A stretch of DNA of 64,000 nucleotides. Origin: Sphingomonas suaedae (GTDB lineage: Bacteria > Pseudomonadota > Alphaproteobacteria > Sphingomonadales > Sphingomonadaceae). This document shows, piece after piece, positions 42,591 through 52,395 of this stretch. The notes under the pieces were generated by a model. It ran no database searches and was not told the origin of the DNA. It saw only the letters and a list, made by a program, of their open reading frames with translations. Every line of letters starts with the position of its first letter. Positions within the stretch are counted from its first letter, which is position 1. The translations under genes were made by a program, and so were the position numbers. The stretch is from positions 1,922,001 to 1,986,000 of the forward strand of contig NZ_CP042239.1 in assembly GCF_007833215.1 (NCBI RefSeq), in the 5' to 3' direction.

Positions 42591-43640
42591 ATGACACTCT
42601 ATGTCGGTGTGGAGGATCTCAGCAGGCTGGTGGCGGCGATCGGGGTCGAACCGTTCATCACCGGCATCGCCGAGCGGATCGAAGCCGATTTCCGCCGCTG
42701 GGAGGAATTCGACAAGGCACCCCGCTATGCCAGCCATTCGCCCGACGGCGTGATCGAACTGATGCCTGCGGCCGATCGCGCGCGGTTCAGCTTCAAATAT
42801 GTGAACGGCCATCCGAAAAATACCCGGCACGGCCTGCAGACCGTTGCCGCGTTCGGCGTGCTGTCGGATGTCGATACGGGGTATCCCGTGCTGTTGAGCG
42901 AGATGACCCTGCTGACCGCCCTGCGGACCGCTGCAACCTCGGCATTGGTCGCGCGCTACCTGGCCCCGCCCGCAAGCCGCGTCATGGCGCTCATCGGCCT
43001 GGGCGCCCAGTCCGAATTTCAGGCGCTCGGCTTTCGCGCGTTGCTCGGCATCGATCGGTTGCAAATATGGGATATCGACCCGGCCGCAACCGACAAGTTC
43101 CGCGCCAATATGGCAGGCCTCGGCTTCGACGTCGTCGCTGCCCGGTCAGCGCCCGACGCCGTGCTGGGGGCGGATATCGTCACCACCGTCACCGCGGACA
43201 AGGCCAGAGCGACAATCCTGTCCGACAACATGATCGGCAGCGGGACGCATATCAATGCGGTAGGCGGCGATTGCCCGGGCAAGACCGAACTGGCACCCGC
43301 CATCCTTTCGCGGGGCACGGTGTTCGTCGAATATCCCGAGCAGACCCGGATCGAGGGTGAGATCCAGCAAATGCCGGCAGACTTTCCGGTCACCGAAATC
43401 TGGCGTGTGATCACCGGCGACGCGCCGGGCCGCAGTTCGGCGGACGAGATCACGATCTTCGATTCGGTCGGATTTGGAATCGAGGATTTCTCTGCCCTGT
43501 CTTATCTTTACGATCTGCTGGGTGCAGGCGATTATACGCGCAGGCTCGATTTGATCGCAGAACCGGCAGACCCCCGCGACCTGTTTGGCCTTGTCCGCGC
43601 ACCTGTCGTTGCCCGACATGCGGAGCGGCAACATGCGTGA
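42591..43640 (+). CDS. ocd: Ornithine cyclodeaminase
   Basis: 349 residues from the ATG at 42591, preceded by AGGAGG. The fold is the ornithine cyclodeaminase/mu-crystallin Rossmann type (I-G-L-G-A-Q-S-E-F-Q). The catalytic signature G-G-D-C-P-G-K-T-E-L puts the essential Asp at about residue 227, matching D228 of the Pseudomonas putida enzyme, which separates it from alanine dehydrogenase and lysine-cyclising relatives. It converts L-ornithine to L-proline and ammonia with bound NAD in the cytoplasm. The Lrp gene is divergent; no arginase is in view. Confidence 0.93.
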   Translation: MTLYVGVEDLSRLVAAIGVEPFITGIAERIEADFRRWEEFDKAPRYASHSPDGVIELMPAADRARFSFKYVNGHPKNTRHGLQTVAAFGVLSDVDTGYPVLLSEMTLLTALRTAATSALVARYLAPPASRVMALIGLGAQSEFQALGFRALLGIDRLQIWDIDPAATDKFRANMAGLGFDVVAARSAPDAVLGADIVTTVTADKARATILSDNMIGSGTHINAVGGDCPGKTELAPAILSRGTVFVEYPEQTRIEGEIQQMPADFPVTEIWRVITGDAPGRSSADEITIFDSVGFGIEDFSALSYLYDLLGAGDYTRRLDLIAEPADPRDLFGLVRAPVVARHAERQHA

Positions 43641-43650
43641 CCACCCCCCC

Positions 43651-46600
43651 CTATCTCTCCAGCTTTTCAAGCTGCCCGGAACTCAGGACGCGCTTCAAAC
43701 CGTCGCGCGCCTGGTGGATGCCCTGCTGATAGCCATGGACCTCCGCCTCGCTTAACGCCGTCTGATACATGAGGCGCGCATTGTCGAGCGAACCCCGGAT
43801 GGTATAGGCGCGGCCTTTCAGAAGGCGCAGGGAGATGCGACGCAGCTTCATCCCGCACCGCGCCGCAATCGCGAGCGCGCGCGCAATGTCGATCTCCGCC
43901 GCCTCGACATCGCCCAGATCGAGGCGGAGCGCCGCACGCACGTTGCGTGCAAACGCCGTCACGCGATACATGTCGAGCAATTCACCATAGCGGATCGCCC
44001 GGCTGAGCATTTCAAGCGGCTCCTCGGGGGTCGGCGCCTTGCCGAGGCGGCGCGCCAGCTTGGACACCTGAAGGCCGGTTCGAGACACCTGGATCAGATA
44101 GGCGAGATCCGCGTGAGGGCCGGATTCAGCCGCCGCCAGCGCGATCCGGTACCCCTCCATCGCGCCATCATAGTCGCCAACCCCTGATTGAAGCAGCGAT
44201 GCCCGGTGCATACTGAACATGGCCACTGCGCGATGCTCTCCATGCGCGATCAGCCACTTCAGCGCCGCGTCGTAGCTGTCGCGTGCAAGGTCCACCTGTC
44301 CGTTCAGATGCTCGCAAAGACCCATATAGCCAGTCGCGAGCCAGAAAATGCGGCCATGTTCGAGGGTGTCTGGATCGACCGAGTTGGGGCGGTGGGGCTT
44401 TTGGGGATCGATCGCATTTCGCAGCCGCTTAAGTTCGTGCCATGCCTCCCGGATGCGCCCGCGCTCGATCTGCACAAGCGCCTTGTTGAGCAGGATACGG
44501 CACCGGTTGGGCTGGTATTCGGTCCCCTCAATCGCCTCATTCGCCTGCAATGCGAGATGAAAGCTGGTCTGCGCGGAGTAAAGGTCGCCCTGCCCCAGGG
44601 CCATGACTGCGCGCTCATTGTGCATCCACGCCACCTCGTCCGCATAAAAAGGTCGGCGTGCGAGATCGTTGGATGGTGCGGCAGAACCGAACACAGCCTG
44701 GGGCGACGCCTGTGCGACCCCCGCCATACGGGCCCACCGCGGCACGATGGCATGGTCGCAATAGCGCGTTGTCTTCCACTTTTCGGATTCGGGTCGCGCG
44801 TCGGACCAGGGCTGCGTCTCGGAGAAGAACTCGAGAATGGTGTCGAGCTTTTCGCGCTGATTGGTGTCGAACATTTCATATTCGTGGTTGAGGTCGCTCC
44901 CGCTGCTCACCGGGTTCGGGATCGTCACACGGCTGACGAGATGGTCGTTCCATGCCTTTTGGAATTTGTCGCACTGCGGCTCTCGGGCAGACTGCATCAG
45001 GAAGGCGGCGTTGAGCATCTCCCGAATACGCTGTTTGTGGGCCGTGATTGCGCCCGCTGGCGTCAGACGCCCGTGCATATCGGTCACATCGAGGCCGAAA
45101 AGGGTGGCGGCGGAGAAGAAACTCCGCACGATCCCCCCTGCGGCGCGCAACGAAGCGGGCGCGAGCGAACCGCGCATCTGCATCAGCTTCACCAGTTCGC
45201 GCAGTCTGCGCTCCCGGGTCGGATTGCGCGGATCGCCGTAATAATTCTCTTCAATTCCTTTCTTGAGTTCCACGATCTCATCGGTGATGCGGCTCTTCGA
45301 AAGTTCCACATCCTTCCACCCCCGCTGGAGCCAGTCGACCAACTCGGCAAGTTCGCTCGCAAGCTGCGGGCGCGGCGTGGGGATGTCGTCGGGCTGCGCG
45401 ACGAACAATGTCATGTTGAAACAGTCGCTCAGAGTCGTCTCGCCGATCGGCACATCGTGCCTGCTTCGCACATAGGCGAGAATGCTCCGGTGTAGCGCGA
45501 AGCGATGCCGGTGCAGAATGGCGTGCTGGGCAGGCGTTCTGCCCTTTTTATCGATCGGGAACGACCTGCGGACCGGGCGATCGCCGACGCCATCGTCGAT
45601 CTCGTGCAGGATCCGATTGACGTCGGCAACGCCCTTGGAAGCGTCGGGCTCGACGGCCTCGAAAGGCTCTGCCGGACGAAAGCCATAGGGCTCTATCGTG
45701 GTCACCAGCTTGCGCGAGAGCAGCAGGTCGAGCGCCGCCAGGAATACGCCGTCCTTGATCGCGAGATTGCTGGACGACTTGTCTTCCTTCAGCTTGCCGC
45801 GCGTGAGGATATCGACCTGGTTTCGCACGCCTGGCGGCGTGATGAGGACTTCGCCTTCGACCGGCAGGCCGATAAATGCCAGCACCTTCAGAATTTCCTG
45901 CGCGAGCGTGCCGAAATCACGGTTCGTCGGCTTTCCGGCATCGTCACGCATCAGCCCATCGATCTCACGCTCGATGATAAGGCGATCACGACGCCCCCCG
46001 CTCAGGCGCATCGATTCAAGTGCGTCATCGTCGACATCGTCGGCGGCAACATCTTCATGCACACCAAAACGGACGTTCAGATTGCGCGCCTTTCTGTCGC
46101 GCTCACGCCCTTGCTTTCGAAGCTGGCCGATGAACGAGATGGCGGGTGCCAGGGTGCTTTGGCCAGCTTGCGTGCCGTCATTGCCTTCATTTGGCTCGCT
46201 TGCGTCGGTTTGCGCCGAGGTTGATCCGACCATGGCTGCGACGCTGCTTTTCGAACGGCTTACCTCGAACATTCGAAACCGGCTCGGATTGTGCCCTTTG
46301 CGTTTCAGATATTCGCGTTTCCGCCTGGCGATATAGGGGAGGACCTTCTCCGAGCCGGTGACGACGAGATCAATGCGCCGACAGCGGATCAGGGCCTTGA
46401 ACAGCCAGTGACAGTCGGTCGAAAGAAGTTCCCCCTCCAGCCCGAAAAGCCGGTCGATCGCACCGAATGCGATCAACAGGCGCGGTCCCCGGTTCGCACC
46501 CAGATCGTCGAGCGCGGTCTCGATACGGTCCCGTCGGCTGCGCGCAGGTTCTTCGTCTGTTCGTATCCGACGGTCCGGGTCCAGAAACTCTTCGACCAAC

Positions 46601-49050
46601 GACAGCACCGAATCGAATTCCTGTCCGAAGCAGCAGTTGACGAACAGCGCCGACGACCAGATCGCGTTGCCCTGGGTTCCAATTCTTGGTTTGCACTGCT
46701 CAAGCAGCAGGCGAAGAAACGCGCCCTTTCCGCATCCGACTGCGCCGACAATGAAGGTCGCGGCATTTGTGAACCGGTCCGGCGAAATGTCGAACTGACG
46801 CCAGCCCGCCGGTCTGATCACCATCTCATCGAGCATCAGCTCGCGACAATGGTTTGGCGGAGCATACAGTCCGGCTTCCGCACTGATATGGCGGACCATC
46901 GGCAGATGCTTATCCTTTTCGTCGGCAATGGTCACGCTTCGCGGCTGGACCGGGGTCGCGCGATCCAGAAAAAACCGGTTCTTCTCGCGGCCCAATTCCC
47001 TGATCTCGACGCGCAGGGCGGCGGTGACGATCTTCTGGTCGAGCTTGTGGAGATATTCGGCAATCAGCTTTTGCGCGTTTGCGTTTGCGTCCGCGGGCCC
47101 CGTGGTTCGAGGGGCATTCCGAACCGCCGACGCGAAGTCGTTGCTGTCTTTCGACAGGAGCCACGCAAACACATCCGCGTCCAAGTCGAGTGTCGAGAGC
47201 AGGGTGAGTTCGTGACCGAACGACTGCGGATCGGTGCTTTCCCGGACCAGGCTTGGGTAGGACACGGATCCGAGGCCGAGGATGGCTTTCACATCCTTCA
47301 GATCACAATCTCCCATATGATCGTCCGGCAATCGAATCTGACCGTCGCCGGCGCTTACGAGCAGCGCAGCAGCCTCCTGCATCAACAGTTGGTCCACGTC
47401 GCTTGCGCAATCTTCCCAATCTGCTGCTTTGCCTGCGATCCCGAACTTGCGCGCGACCAGATCGATGGCGATCTGGTGCCGACGCAAGCTGACGCCCGAC
47501 CCGCGCCGCGGATGGCCGAAGTGCAACGTGTGCACGCTGAACTTGGTCCTGAGGCTTGTCTGCTGGCGGGTCAGCTGTTCTGCACGATCGCGCGCCATCC
47601 AAAGGACGAAGGCGTCGTCGCGCGACGCGGCATCGCTCACCTGTTGCCGCAACAGCCGGTTGAGTTCGACCTCGGCAAGACCCGAACCGACGAAGACGAT
47701 CGGGTTGCCGGCCAGCAGAACTTCATAGGCGCGGTCGAAATCCGATCGATCGCGACCCGAATGCCAATAGATACGATTATAGTCGCTTTCAGTGGCGACC
47801 ATCGTCTCGGGAAGGTCGGCCCGCCCATGCAGATGATAGATGTGCGCAGCGCGGTTGCTGTTTCCGACGGCGAAGTCGATCAGCCCGGCGCTGTTGCCAT
47901 CGGCATAGACATCGCTCGCGACCTGTCCTCCATCGGCCCGGTCCCGCAGCCAACTGGCGTCGGTTGGCGCGGATGAGCCGAACGAAGTGCCGGAATGGTG
48001 CGGAAGGCGGCTGAGGTTGGGGGGCAATCGCTCACGATCGCGCACGTCATCGACGATGAAATATTGTTCCAGCTCGATATCATAATTCGTCGTCAGGTAC
48101 CGCCTGATCCCGAGGTCCCGGCTCATATTGTGGATCGGGTCGAGCAGCGGCCTGGGGGATGCGAGCCTCGTCCCCTCCGCCCCCGGATCGCCGACCGCAA
48201 GCACCTCTTTTCCAAGCAGATCGCCGCTGGCGACGATCTTTTTCGCCATGAGAATGTTGAGAATGCTGCGTCTGTCGATCGGAAGCGGAGCGTTGCGATC
48301 ACCTTGCGCCTCGAGCGTGTCGATCAGCCGCCTTGCGAGCGGCGCGATTTCGGAGTCGTCGGCCACAAGGCGGCCGATCATCGCGCCGGAGTAAAAAGCG
48401 GAAGCGGCGCGGGTCACGCTCCTCTGAAAACCATCCTCTCCCGGCCGATTGCCCTCGGCGAGGGCCTTTGACGAATCGCATGTTTCGTCGAGGATCGCCT
48501 GAAGAGGTTCACTTCCGAGATCATCTGCACGAAGCGCCAGTTTGAGTCTGGCGCTCAGGGAGCGCCTCACGAAATAGGCGTCCGAGCGAAAGACTTCCTG
48601 CAGCGCCTCTCCGAATGTCGCCGCTCCGGGGGGCGACCGGCCTGCCGCCTTGTAAAAGCGTTCGACCGCCCGAAATGCCTGCTGGCATATTTCCAGCGTC
48701 ACGACAGGCTCTTTGTTCTTGGCGTCGAACAGCTTCAGCTGCCGTTCGGACACCCGCAACAGGTGTTTGAGCCGCTGGCGCTCCGCCGCGTCTTCGATGA
48801 TCGCGTCGTCCTCCGGGTCATTCGCCAAGCCCAAAGCGCGCCCGACCGCGTCCTTGGAAATTTCCAGAATGGAGGCCATGAAGTCCGGCCAGGTGAGGCT
48901 TCCGTAAACGAGCGAGAGCCCCGAACCGACAAAAGCGACCAGGCGGTGCAGGTTCGCCGATTCGTAAAATGCCTCATGACTGATCCAGTCCAGGCGTTCG
49001 GGAACGCAATCTTCCAACCGGATTACATGTTCACGCGCCGACCCGACCAT
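43651..49050 (-). CDS. SIR2-like NADase / STAND-like NTPase / TPR giant protein (anti-phage effector candidate)
   Basis: 1799 residues from an ATG with GGGGGCAGG upstream. An N-terminal SIR2-like domain is shown by F-V-G-S-G-L-S (about 40-46), T-T-N-Y-D (N322 and D324), H-L-H-G (H408) and I-V-F-V-G-S-G-L-A-E (about 446-456), the motif set of NAD-cleaving bacterial SIR2 effectors. A P-loop NTPase follows (Walker A G-A-V-G-C-G-K-G, K775). A polar linker (about 930-965), a long helical middle and TPR-like repeats (about 1470-1799) complete it. The order matches Avs5/DSR-like defence proteins but it is far longer. It probably acts alone, sensing an infection signal through its C-terminus and depleting NAD+. 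Confidence 0.85.
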   Translation of the reverse strand: MVGSAREHVIRLEDCVPERLDWISHEAFYESANLHRLVAFVGSGLSLVYGSLTWPDFMASILEISKDAVGRALGLANDPEDDAIIEDAAERQRLKHLLRVSERQLKLFDAKNKEPVVTLEICQQAFRAVERFYKAAGRSPPGAATFGEALQEVFRSDAYFVRRSLSARLKLALRADDLGSEPLQAILDETCDSSKALAEGNRPGEDGFQRSVTRAASAFYSGAMIGRLVADDSEIAPLARRLIDTLEAQGDRNAPLPIDRRSILNILMAKKIVASGDLLGKEVLAVGDPGAEGTRLASPRPLLDPIHNMSRDLGIRRYLTTNYDIELEQYFIVDDVRDRERLPPNLSRLPHHSGTSFGSSAPTDASWLRDRADGGQVASDVYADGNSAGLIDFAVGNSNRAAHIYHLHGRADLPETMVATESDYNRIYWHSGRDRSDFDRAYEVLLAGNPIVFVGSGLAEVELNRLLRQQVSDAASRDDAFVLWMARDRAEQLTRQQTSLRTKFSVHTLHFGHPRRGSGVSLRRHQIAIDLVARKFGIAGKAADWEDCASDVDQLLMQEAAALLVSAGDGQIRLPDDHMGDCDLKDVKAILGLGSVSYPSLVRESTDPQSFGHELTLLSTLDLDADVFAWLLSKDSNDFASAVRNAPRTTGPADANANAQKLIAEYLHKLDQKIVTAALRVEIRELGREKNRFFLDRATPVQPRSVTIADEKDKHLPMVRHISAEAGLYAPPNHCRELMLDEMVIRPAGWRQFDISPDRFTNAATFIVGAVGCGKGAFLRLLLEQCKPRIGTQGNAIWSSALFVNCCFGQEFDSVLSLVEEFLDPDRRIRTDEEPARSRRDRIETALDDLGANRGPRLLIAFGAIDRLFGLEGELLSTDCHWLFKALIRCRRIDLVVTGSEKVLPYIARRKREYLKRKGHNPSRFRMFEVSRSKSSVAAMVGSTSAQTDASEPNEGNDGTQAGQSTLAPAISFIGQLRKQGRERDRKARNLNVRFGVHEDVAADDVDDDALESMRLSGGRRDRLIIEREIDGLMRDDAGKPTNRDFGTLAQEILKVLAFIGLPVEGEVLITPPGVRNQVDILTRGKLKEDKSSSNLAIKDGVFLAALDLLLSRKLVTTIEPYGFRPAEPFEAVEPDASKGVADVNRILHEIDDGVGDRPVRRSFPIDKKGRTPAQHAILHRHRFALHRSILAYVRSRHDVPIGETTLSDCFNMTLFVAQPDDIPTPRPQLASELAELVDWLQRGWKDVELSKSRITDEIVELKKGIEENYYGDPRNPTRERRLRELVKLMQMRGSLAPASLRAAGGIVRSFFSAATLFGLDVTDMHGRLTPAGAITAHKQRIREMLNAAFLMQSAREPQCDKFQKAWNDHLVSRVTIPNPVSSGSDLNHEYEMFDTNQREKLDTILEFFSETQPWSDARPESEKWKTTRYCDHAIVPRWARMAGVAQASPQAVFGSAAPSNDLARRPFYADEVAWMHNERAVMALGQGDLYSAQTSFHLALQANEAIEGTEYQPNRCRILLNKALVQIERGRIREAWHELKRLRNAIDPQKPHRPNSVDPDTLEHGRIFWLATGYMGLCEHLNGQVDLARDSYDAALKWLIAHGEHRAVAMFSMHRASLLQSGVGDYDGAMEGYRIALAAAESGPHADLAYLIQVSRTGLQVSKLARRLGKAPTPEEPLEMLSRAIRYGELLDMYRVTAFARNVRAALRLDLGDVEAAEIDIARALAIAARCGMKLRRISLRLLKGRAYTIRGSLDNARLMYQTALSEAEVHGYQQGIHQARDGLKRVLSSGQLEKLER

Positions 49051-49425
49051 GTCACCTGCCCCCGCTCAAGACATTTTGATCATGTTAGACCGCAAGATCA
49101 CTGTCCACGCCACTGACAACATCTCTCAACTGGACTATTTCAGTTCAGGACAATCACTCTCCCGAAATCGATCGTTATACTCGGTTTTGCGTTCCCGATT
49201 CTCGAACCCCGATTGCGGATTGCGGCCGGAGCAAGAAGAATCGCGCCGCTTCCTGAAGCAATTCAATCGCTGGTTCGCCGGGTTCCTCCGCACTTTGCGT
49301 GCTCGCGGACGACCAAACCGCGCTGGGGCGCGTTGCCGCCCAGGACGAAGCGGATCATCGATGGTGCCCGCATTGTTCACACCGAAGAAGGGCATTCCGG
49401 CGCAATCACCGGCTCCGCCTTCGCG
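49051..49425. other. Degenerate gap upstream of the SIR2 gene
   Basis: Contains an inverted repeat AACTG (49128-49132) / CAGTT (49141-49145) about 80 bp upstream of the SIR2-STAND start, a possible operator. Minus-strand frames here read M-P-F-F-G-V-N-N-A-G-T and, in another frame, I-R-F-V-L-G-G-N-A-P-Q-R, which look like broken C-terminal pieces of the gene remnant to the right. I see no intact gene. Confidence 0.4.
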
Positions 49426-49891
49426 TCAGTCGTGCATGGCGGTCCAGACCGCGCGGGCGACGCCACCGCCCAGGCTGAACGGTTCGCTCTCCTCGCGCCC
49501 GTCGATCCGCAGAACGAGACGCGCATCGAGAGCGGTGGCACGGTGGCGACGATCGCCCGTGATCCCGGCAAGCGCCATGCGATCGGTAGCGTTGGCCTCG
49601 CTCCGCATCACATGGGGGGGCTGGCGCGGCGAGGCGCCACTCCCGCGGCGTGACGGGCAGTGCCGCGAACGAGAAATCGGCGCGCGCGTGCGGCAGATCG
49701 GCAAGTTCGAACCGCGCCAGCTCCTCCTCAAGCTCGCCGTTGCCGGTGCCAGGAGCGCGCGCCGCATGATCGGCCAGCAGGATCGCGCGCACCTCGACCG
49801 GAACTCTTGCCGGTGGCGCCGACCGGTCCTTTGCACAGATCGGCACCGCGACCGACACGCAACATCCCAGCATGAGCAAACGAACCGTCAC
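49426..49891 (-). pseudogene. Frameshifted exported protein gene (remnant or assembly indel)
   Basis: Starts at a GTG (49891, AAGGGG 6 bp upstream) with a signal-like R-L-L-M-L-G-C-C-V-S-V-A-V and runs well-formed to W-R-L-A-A-P-A-P-P. It then meets a run of seven C (coding strand, 49614-49620) where the natural continuation, H-V-M-R-S-E-A-N-A-T-D-R-M, is in another frame. That frame ends at a TGA at 49426, after which further plausible protein follows. Either the C-run is one base too long in the assembly or the gene is decaying. The family is not recognised. It is last in the caspase/CHAT block. Confidence 0.55.
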
Positions 49892-49949
49892 CACTGACCC
49901 CTTCAGCGATCGGACGCAGCCTGCCCGATCGCCGCGATCAGCGCAATCG

Positions 49950-52376
49950 TCAGCGCTGGGCCGGGGGCAGTTCGGTCCGCCAGCTGAAGCGCAGCGCCGA
50001 CACCGCCGTCGGCTTCTTGACGGGGCCGCTGCGGGTCGTCGATCCGACCAGCGCGGCATCGATCAGATCCTCGATCGCCGTCCCCGCCGCGCCATTGTTC
50101 CGCATTCGCGTTCCCGCCAGCGTCGGCCCGGCAGAGGCGGCGCAGGCTTCGCCGTCCTCCGGCCCGACCACCACCGGACACTGGACCAACCGCGCATAGC
50201 TGAGCGGCACGCCATCGCTGACGTCGCTGACCAGCAGGACCAGGTCGTCGCGCAGTTCCGCACCTTGCTGGGCGTCGCTGAGATTATACTGGATCACCCC
50301 GCTTTCGCCCGCGCGCAAGCGGGTGGGATTATCGGCCTTGAGGGCGCTCCGCCCATCCTGTCCATCGACCAGCAGGATGCCGCCATCCGGCGAGAAGATC
50401 AGCGGGTTCACATAAAGGTCGCTCTTGCCGCTATTGGTCACCTTGATGAACAGCCAGTCGCAGCGCTGGAAGGAAAAGCTTCCCGCTTCGCTGCCATCGC
50501 CGCCGACCAGACGCGCATCCTTGGCGACGGCGTAATAGTCGGCGCTGGTATCGGGGCATTCGGCACCCGCGGCGAGCGATTGGGGCCGCGCGACATAGAA
50601 TTTGACCTTGACGTTCCGGGCCGGGTCCTCGCCCGGACCGCCCGTTTCCATCGCCGGGCTGGCGAGCACGCGCTGGAGGCGGCTGAAGCGGGTCGCCTTG
50701 ACCAGCGCGCCGCCGATCGTGAAGCGCACGCGGATTGCCGGGTTGCTGCCCCCCGCCGCCATCGCGGCGCCCAGGTCGACATCGCCGAACGATGCGGTCA
50801 CCCGCCCCGGAGGCTGATCGAGCGAGAGCTTGTCGCCGTTGAAGGCAAGGATCAGATCCGCCTCCTGCCCCGGTTGAACGAAGGTGGCGCCGATATCGGC
50901 GGGCTTGATCTCCTTGAGCGCGGCCAGCGCCGCAGCCTGGGCAGGCGTGGGGCTCGCGGGTGCTGCGGGCAGCGCGATGCGATAGTCCAGTTGAACCGGC
51001 TGTTGCTCGATCGTCGCGATCAGGCGCACCTCACGCGACAGCGGCCTGCCGTCGATATCGCGGACATCGTTCCACGTCGTCGCCGGGATATCGCCGAAAT
51101 CCACCGGCACCAGGATCGCCTTGTACGCATCGGCCTTGTCGACGCGGCCATAGAGGATGGTCTTGTCGCCCTCCGGCGAGGTGAGCGCGAGACCGACGAT
51201 CGTTCCTTCGACCACGCCCTGGAGCTGACCCGCGCTCATTTCCAGCCGCTCGAGCTTCACCGGATCGGTCGATTTGGTTTCGGCGGTGAACACGCGGGCG
51301 GGCTTGTACACCGCCCAGCTGCCGCCGCCCGATGCCGCCGCAGCGGTCTTCATCAGGCCGCCCATCACCGGGCGGTCGAGATCGCCGTCGAATTCGGGGC
51401 GCGGCGCCTTGTGCCCGTCAATGCCCGCAGTGATGCGGTTGGCGAGATCGCGATAGGAATAGACGCGCGGATTGTTCCAATTGGCCATCGCATAGACGGT
51501 GAGCAGCCCGTGCGCGGCCTGTTCCAGCGGATCGGCATAGCGCGGCGCCTGATATTGCTTGGCCTGGAGCGAGGACGGGACGGCGAGCATCCCGACATAA
51601 GCGCCCCAGCCCGCCTTGCCCTTCGAGGTTTCGACCGCGAGATCGCGGACGAAATTGCCGTCGCTGACGGTCGCGAACTTGCGGTTGAGCTTCAGCCCCA
51701 GCTTTGCCGAGGTGGGCGCGCCATTGTCCTTGCCCGCCGCATCGCGATTCGAATCGCCCGAATGGCAGAAATCGGCGAGATAGGTGACGTTGCCGCCCTT
51801 GGCCCGGATCGCGTCGATCACCGCGCCGATCTCATCGTCGGTCACCGCGTTCTGAATCTTCTCCGACCCATTGGCCGGACCGGTGTCATAGGGCAGGAAC
51901 ACTTCGTCCAGCCCGTCCGGCTCGGACCCGGCGACCGCCTCGTTCTGCTGCATCCCATGGCCCGAAAAGCTCAGCAGCACCTCGTCCCCCTTCTGCGTCG
52001 TATCGGCGATGCGCTTCATCGCGGCGAGGATGTTGGCGCGCGTGCCGACGCCATCGGGAGTGAGCTTGGTCTGGCGCATCCGCGGATTGCCGCGCGCGGC
52101 GAGCAGTTCGGGGGTCGGCGCGTCGAGCAACAGCGTCACATCGTCCGGCTTGGCGCCTTCACGCAGCAGCGTCTCGGCAATCAGCACCGAATCGTTGAAC
52201 GCGCCGATCATCGGGGAGGCGATGCCCTCCTTATAGTTCACGACACCGATGATGAGCGCGCGGATGCGGCCCTTGGCCTCCGGCGCGGGGGGCTGGGGCG
52301 CGGCGACCGGCGCGGGCGGCATCGCCGCCGCCGTCAGCCCGAATGCCGCAAATACCAGTGCCAGCTGCCTGAACAT
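49950..52376 (-). CDS. Exported caspase-family (C14) peptidase
   Basis: 808 residues from the ATG at 52376 (GGGGGAGG upstream). A signal peptide (M-F-R-Q-L-A-L-V-F-A-A-F...A-A-A-M-P) precedes a caspase p20 fold: A-L-I-I-G-V-V-N-Y, H140 in S-F-S-G-H-G-M-Q and C204 in A-D-F-C-H-S-G-D form the dyad. The remaining 500 or so residues are beta-rich and unrecognised. Family members usually cleave after Arg/Lys or Asp. Export sets it apart from intracellular defence caspases. It follows four paralogous secreted proteins and a CHAT protease on the same strand, suggesting a cascade or a processing target next door. Confidence 0.9.
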   Translation of the reverse strand: MFRQLALVFAAFGLTAAAMPPAPVAAPQPPAPEAKGRIRALIIGVVNYKEGIASPMIGAFNDSVLIAETLLREGAKPDDVTLLLDAPTPELLAARGNPRMRQTKLTPDGVGTRANILAAMKRIADTTQKGDEVLLSFSGHGMQQNEAVAGSEPDGLDEVFLPYDTGPANGSEKIQNAVTDDEIGAVIDAIRAKGGNVTYLADFCHSGDSNRDAAGKDNGAPTSAKLGLKLNRKFATVSDGNFVRDLAVETSKGKAGWGAYVGMLAVPSSLQAKQYQAPRYADPLEQAAHGLLTVYAMANWNNPRVYSYRDLANRITAGIDGHKAPRPEFDGDLDRPVMGGLMKTAAAASGGGSWAVYKPARVFTAETKSTDPVKLERLEMSAGQLQGVVEGTIVGLALTSPEGDKTILYGRVDKADAYKAILVPVDFGDIPATTWNDVRDIDGRPLSREVRLIATIEQQPVQLDYRIALPAAPASPTPAQAAALAALKEIKPADIGATFVQPGQEADLILAFNGDKLSLDQPPGRVTASFGDVDLGAAMAAGGSNPAIRVRFTIGGALVKATRFSRLQRVLASPAMETGGPGEDPARNVKVKFYVARPQSLAAGAECPDTSADYYAVAKDARLVGGDGSEAGSFSFQRCDWLFIKVTNSGKSDLYVNPLIFSPDGGILLVDGQDGRSALKADNPTRLRAGESGVIQYNLSDAQQGAELRDDLVLLVSDVSDGVPLSYARLVQCPVVVGPEDGEACAASAGPTLAGTRMRNNGAAGTAIEDLIDAALVGSTTRSGPVKKPTAVSALRFSWRTELPPAQR

Positions 52377-52395
52377 CAAGCCTCCCCCTTCACCC

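Noticed and set aside
43651..49050. Possibility that the SIR2 gene is two genes
   Set aside because: The frame is continuous for 1799 codons with consistent composition, no internal stop, and no sign of an internal promoter gap.
49049..49897. Plus-strand 282-codon frame opposite the gene remnant
   Set aside because: Low-complexity Arg/Ser-rich product with no ribosome site; the minus strand shows a signal peptide and better protein composition.
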